Origin: Rhypophila decipiens
Taxonomy: Eukaryota > Ascomycota > Sordariomycetes > Sordariales > Naviculisporaceae
Length of the DNA stretch: 64,000 nucleotides
NCBI GenBank assembly: GCA_033297075.1
Contig: MU858047.1
Coordinates: forward strand, 186,001-250,000
Direction of reading: 5' to 3'
The position numbers were made by a program, and so were the translations under genes. Shown here in pieces: positions 59,679-64,000 of this stretch (the stretch's first letter is position 1; each line of letters starts with the position of its first letter). Below the pieces are notes generated by a model that saw only the letters and a program-made list of their open reading frames with translations, ran no database searches and was not told the origin of the DNA.

Positions 59679-60836
59679 ATGTCTGCCACAGCCGCCGCGC
59701 CTTCAGCCCAAGGTGGCCCACAGACGATACCCCGGCTGGCCGAACCCCTCGAGGTCGATTCGGGCACCGGCAACTCGACTTCTCGCGCAGCGGAACCCGA
59801 GGACAAGAAGGGAAAGAAGCGAAGTCTATTTGGTTTTGGAAAGAAGAAGACGGAAGATTCTGCCAAGTCTCCGCCGCTAGCAGCCAGTTCTGAACCGAAG
59901 GCAACGGGCTCGACAAGGAAAACTGCCGCAAGCCCTATTCAGACCGAAACACACTCCCACCACTTCATGCCCTCCTCTCCAGGACGGGGCCTCTCAACGT
60001 CCCCACGCCTCGCCTCGCCAGCGGGAAGCCAAATCTTTGAGCGCGACGTGCAAGAAAGCGCCGCCGTCCTTCCCAACTCACCCGCCATTCCCTCCCACAT
60101 CACGACGGAAAACTACATCCCCCCTGTTCTCGACGCCTCGTCCGAAGCCATCACCGATGATCACCTCGATCCAGACAGCGTCGAAATCATTACTCATACA
60201 ATGCATCAACCCGCCTCACTGGCCGTCGCGGGCGCCGGAAGCTCCCACCTCAGCAGCAGCCAAGATCTGAGCGGCTCCTGGACGGAGGACCTGGCATCAT
60301 CCGACTTTTACGGGTCAGGATCTGGAATCAACGCCGATAACGCTTCAACTTACGGAAGCTTGGACACGACCGACGTGCGCCGCCTCTCGTTTATCTCGTT
60401 CGCCGATGTCGTTCAGTCAGAACAGGCCTTTGGAGGGTCGGCAGCCCATACTGGATCAAGGGATAGCGTGCACATTGCCGGGCTGACCTCTCTTTCTTCG
60501 TTGAGCGGGCCGGGAGCAGGCCACCGGTCTCCGTCACCCATCCGCTCGCCCGTCTCGAGCACTGGTGGACCCGGTACCAGCCCACCAACCAGCAAGAGCC
60601 CCAGTGTCAAGGGTCTGGAATTGTCACCCGGGCGAGCTGCGAAGCCACTAGGCAGTCCCACGCTTGCGGGTCATCATTCGCTGCACTCGCCAGGTCTGGC
60701 GCCTACATCACCTACCGGTGCTGTGGTCAGCGGCGAGCTCGCGATTGAGACGATGACACAGGCTCTGAGGAGGACAGGAAGCGGTGACTTGGGTGTTGGA
60801 TCCGGCCTCAGGAGCTTGCCCACTAGCCCGGTTTAG
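59679..60836 (+). CDS. Conserved fungal serine-rich protein
   Basis: A single exon encodes 385 residues, rich in Ser, Pro, Gly and Thr and predicted to be largely disordered. Visible points are a basic patch GKKRSLFGFGKKK (about 46-58), the segment ENYIPPVLD, and the most family-like block, DTTDVRRLSFISFADVVQSEQ (about 228-248), which includes a possible basic-directed phosphosite RRLS. Many SP dipeptides (for example HRSPSPIRSPVSS) could be proline-directed kinase sites. I know this only as an uncharacterised serine-rich family of filamentous ascomycetes and assign no function. A T-rich stretch after the stop (about 61,070-61,560) looks like a long 3' UTR. It converges with the PTR2 gene. 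Confidence 0.85.
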   Translation: MSATAAAPSAQGGPQTIPRLAEPLEVDSGTGNSTSRAAEPEDKKGKKRSLFGFGKKKTEDSAKSPPLAASSEPKATGSTRKTAASPIQTETHSHHFMPSSPGRGLSTSPRLASPAGSQIFERDVQESAAVLPNSPAIPSHITTENYIPPVLDASSEAITDDHLDPDSVEIITHTMHQPASLAVAGAGSSHLSSSQDLSGSWTEDLASSDFYGSGSGINADNASTYGSLDTTDVRRLSFISFADVVQSEQAFGGSAAHTGSRDSVHIAGLTSLSSLSGPGAGHRSPSPIRSPVSSTGGPGTSPPTSKSPSVKGLELSPGRAAKPLGSPTLAGHHSLHSPGLAPTSPTGAVVSGELAIETMTQALRRTGSGDLGVGSGLRSLPTSPV

Positions 60837-61913
60837 GAGACCAGGGTTCGTTGGGGAAGAACTCTTTCGGGATAACTCGCGGAGGGTGATGCGAAGCTGA
60901 ACGAGGGGAAACACCGGAACAGACGGGCAATGGACCAAAGAGGTTTGGTCATTGGGAAAGCCATTCAAGACACACGAAAGTTTGCTTATGCTGCACTGCT
61001 AGGAGCAGAGGGCATTGTTTGACGAAGCAGGCAAGACGCGATTGAGATACCTTTGTTTATTCAATTCTTCCCCATTTAGGGTCTACTTTTTTTTAGCTTC
61101 CTTTTCAACACATTTTCTCGACCTTCTTTGATGTTATTCTTTTAGCCCAAATACCTTTTTATTATTCTGATTTGGCTTTTTAAAGAACTGGATGAAGCAG
61201 GGATGGTTGTATTTGGACGGAGTTTGGTGTCTTTTTTTCTTCTCTTTTCTGGTGGTGTGTGTTTTATGGAACTCTTGTTTTACTTCGTTTTCATGCCTCT
61301 TCTGGGGAAATAGTTTCACTTCCAGTTTATATCCTACAGGTTGATTTTCTCATCGTCGTTTTTGTGAACTCTGGTTTGTATTTGACGATCCGAATCACCT
61401 GCTTGTTTGTCTATCTCTGCTGGCTTTTCGGGGTAGTGAATGATGATAGCACCCCTTGTTTGGGTTTTGTGAACTTTTCTTAGTGATTTTCTTGCGCGTT
61501 ATATGGGACAATTGAGATCTCTTTCCTGTTTTTGGCCCACCCACAACTGAAGAACCAAACTCATGCTATACCTTGCTTGATTTGTACAGGTAGGTCCTGA
61601 TTATGATTCCGTGGGCTCAGCTACATGTATGCATGCATATCGGCGATGTGGGTATAGTATTATTTGTTTGCTCGTCATTGTATATCTGAAACGACAATAG
61701 CAAGACTTGAACTCTTGTGTGGTATCGGGTGAGGACATAGGCCTCGGAAAGAGAATCAATACACAATTACGACTAGGTGTAGGCCAACGAAAAGCGGCGC
61801 TCCTCATCATCAGGTATGTCCAATTACTAACTGACCTTGGGCGCCTTATTGCCTCTCTCATTACCATAAAGTCCCCCCCTTGAGGCGGCAATCGACATAA
61901 CGTCAACCCCAGA
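60837..61913. other. Convergent 3' region
   Basis: The plus strand is T-rich from about 61,070 to 61,560, as in the 3' UTR of the serine-rich gene. The rest is probably the PTR2 3' UTR. I see no gene. Confidence 0.5.
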
Positions 61914-63993
61914 TCAGGCCTTAGATGACTCAACCTTTTCCTCCTTGGGATAAGACACTGCCCCGGGGTCAGCTCCGGGGACGTTGTTGTCCTCGGGCTT
62001 GACGCCAAACTGGCCCTTGGGCAGCATATTGAGGTGGTCTTCCTCCTGGTCGAGATGTCGGAACTGAAGCCAGAAGGCGATTCCACCAATGACAGCTAGT
62101 ACAGCGACAACTCCGTAGTTCCAGATCAAGTAGGGGTCCTATTTCCACTCTCTTGTCAGTTCTCTTCTCTTCCATGCACATACACAACAACAAAGGGGGG
62201 ACGTACCGAAGCAAGATAAACCAGCGCAAACCCAATAGCCGAGCTAATAGCATTCATAAACAGCGCCACAGCCTGCACCATGCTCCGCATATTCGCCGGC
62301 GCCTTGCTATGCGCATACTCCAGACTGGTAATCGATGCCAGAATCTCGCTAAACGCAATCAGGATATAACTCCCGCTCTGCGCCCAGACAGAGATGTTGA
62401 TCGTCGCGCAGCCCTCGTCGGAGGCGTAGTAGCCGCACTCGCTGCGCTGGTAGATGTAATACTGGATCACGCAGGCCCAGACCATTGCGCTCGCGCCGGC
62501 AAAGTAGCCGGCTGTGATGCGGCGGATGGGAGTAAAGTTTATGCGCAGCTTGCGGAGGGTCGGGTAGACGAGGGTGTCGAGGAGGGGGATCATTATTATT
62601 AGGGCAAAGGGGTTTAGGTTTGTCAGGACGTCGTTGGGCACGCCTTGGAGGCGCATTGTTGCTGCTTGGGATATCAGGTTGTTGTTGACTTTTTGGAAAG
62701 AGTTGGGTTAGTTGGTATGGGCTTTTGTTGGTTTGAATGGGGGGGGGAAGGGGAAAATGGGGGACTTACTCTGGTTATAGCAAATCCAGAAAAGAGGATA
62801 CCACAAGAAGACGGCACATGCGTTGAAGCCGCGAGCGACCTCGTCGACCCCTATTTTTTTTTAACAAGAACCGGTCAGTCAACAGCCACAAAGACCGGGC
62901 ATCAGAGAAGGGAGAGATCCTTACAAGCATCATTAAAGTCCATCCAGGCAGGTTTTCGCGAGGCCTCAATCTTGCTGGGCTTGACGCTCTCCCAGAAGGT
63001 GCCGTCATGCATGTGTCTGTACGTCTTGACAGGATTGAGATGCCAGCGCCCCTTGTTAGCCATGTGAAAAAGCTTGAAAGTCTTGCCCAGGACGCTTCCT
63101 TGGGGAGGCACGCGTCTGTATCGCTTTCTTCCGTACAACAAGACGGCAGGGCAAAGACAGAGCATGATAGTGGGCAGGAGGAAAGCGAGCCAAAAGCCGA
63201 CGAATTTGGCACAGTACACCATGCCGATCTGACCGACCAGGGCACCGATGTTGATGAACATGTAAAAGTAGTGGTACACCCTCTGGGCGGTGACTGCCGG
63301 GTCGACGATGACTCGCTCGCCGGTTTTGGGGAGGGTGATGACGGTCATCTTTTCCAGGTTAAGCTGCTCGACGATCAGCGGGTTGACGTTGGGCTTGAAG
63401 CCACCCGTGCCGAAGCCCATGACGATGATACCGATAACGAGGGCGGCCAGGGGGCCGTTTTTGTCACCTGTGATGACTGGCGGGATGGCCGACATGATCA
63501 GGATGATGTGGCCGAGGATATCGATGACGAGAGCCCAGCCAATGGTTCGGTAGCGTCCCAGATAGCTATCGGCAATGTATGCGCCGAAAAGAGGCATGGT
63601 GTACTGCCAGAACTGGTTGAAGGTGGTCAGGCTGGTCGAGGTACGCTGCCCAAGGCCCAGCACGCCGGGTTTGTCTTCAGCGCCCGGGTTGGATCCGGTC
63701 CTGGATCCGGGTGGAAGTGGCTGCTGGATGAAGTTGGTGAAGACGGCGGTTGTTCCATAGTAAGAGAAGCGCTCGCAGAGCTCAATGAAGGCGATGGTGT
63801 AGATATTCCAGGGAATCTTTTCCGGTACACGTCTGAGGGTGTGCAATTCTTCCTCAGTCGGAGCTCTGTTGTCGTCGTGGCCGTCTAGAGAGACTTTGTA
63901 GTCCGGCGCGGAGGCATCCTTGGTCAACGCAATCTCGCGGCCTTCATCTTTGGCAGCGCCCACAATAGTGGCGTTTTCGGTGTCAACAGGCAT
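61914..63993 (-). CDS. ptr2: PTR2-type proton-coupled oligopeptide transporter
   Basis: Exons (minus) 63993-62925, 62850-62770, 62688-62207 and 62138-61914 give 618 residues, normal for fungal PTR2. This plasma-membrane symporter imports di- and tripeptides with protons. The proton-coupling motif ExxER is in ELCERFSYYG (71-80), and the second family signature is FYMFINIG (243-250). GFGTGGFKPNVNP lies between them. About twelve hydrophobic spans are visible, with cytosolic acidic termini and no signal peptide. The 81-nt exon 2 (WVDEVARGFNACAVFLWYP...) is small but keeps phase on both sides, and all introns are GT-AG. The start ATG is seven bases from the window edge, so its promoter lies outside. 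Confidence 0.94.
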
Positions 63994-64000
63994 GATAAAA

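Noticed and set aside
1..64000. CRISPR arrays, rRNA genes, intact transposons
   Set aside because: No regular spaced repeats, no rRNA or 5S-like sequence, and no transposase, integrase or reverse transcriptase motif was recognised on either strand.

Overview
This window looks like nuclear DNA of a filamentous ascomycete (Pezizomycotina), most likely a Sordariomycete. Most protein genes are split by short introns (about 50-80 nt) with GTAAGT/GTGAGT-type donors, CTRAC-type branch sites and YAG acceptors. The isocitrate lyase, Hrp1-type RNA-binding protein, mitoribosomal protein mL58, PTR2 transporter and serine-rich protein all have the form seen in Neurospora and its relatives. I see no bacterial features, no CRISPR array, no rRNA and no intact transposon.

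Layout, left to right: an Hrp1-type RNA-binding protein (+, 295-3857) faces a phytanoyl-CoA-dioxygenase-like enzyme (-, 4907-5887). A small SAP-like membrane protein (-, 7149-8654) and a cytochrome P450 (-, 9427-11473) follow. After 5.9 kb without a recognisable gene comes an 830-residue ORP1-like putative regulator (-, 17360-21058). It is split by a 1.2-kb intron, so it looks like two genes until spliced. A 12-kb gene-free stretch lies upstream of it, ending at two intron-containing tRNA genes, Ile(AAT) and Asp(GTC). Next are a peroxisomal acyl-CoA dehydrogenase of the AidB-like branch (-, 33809-35870) and, divergent from it, an ERCC6L2-like SNF2 ATPase (+, 36402-39716). Then come isocitrate lyase (-, 40068-41903), a 1000-residue GT2 membrane glycosyltransferase (-, 44293-47483), an F-box protein with many CxxC pairs (+, 52761-54363), mL58 (-, 55480-56163), a serine-rich fungal protein (+, 59679-60836) and a PTR2 peptide transporter (-, 61914-63993).

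Functional links are loose, and this is not a biosynthetic cluster. The acyl-CoA dehydrogenase ends in the peroxisomal signal AKL. It and isocitrate lyase each have a CCTCGG core, the FarA/FarB-type fatty-acid response element, within 175 bp of the start codon, which suggests shared control during growth on fatty acids. The other genes are housekeeping (RNA processing, mitochondrial translation, DNA repair) or wall/uptake functions.

I did not find a clearly new molecular system. The best leads are an in-frame duplicated tail directly after the HRP1 stop codon, very long introns in HRP1 and the ORP1-like gene, the gene desert around the ORP1-like gene, and the pairing of an AidB-like flavoenzyme with a DNA-repair ATPase on one divergent promoter. 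All splice sites were read by eye and no transcript data were available.
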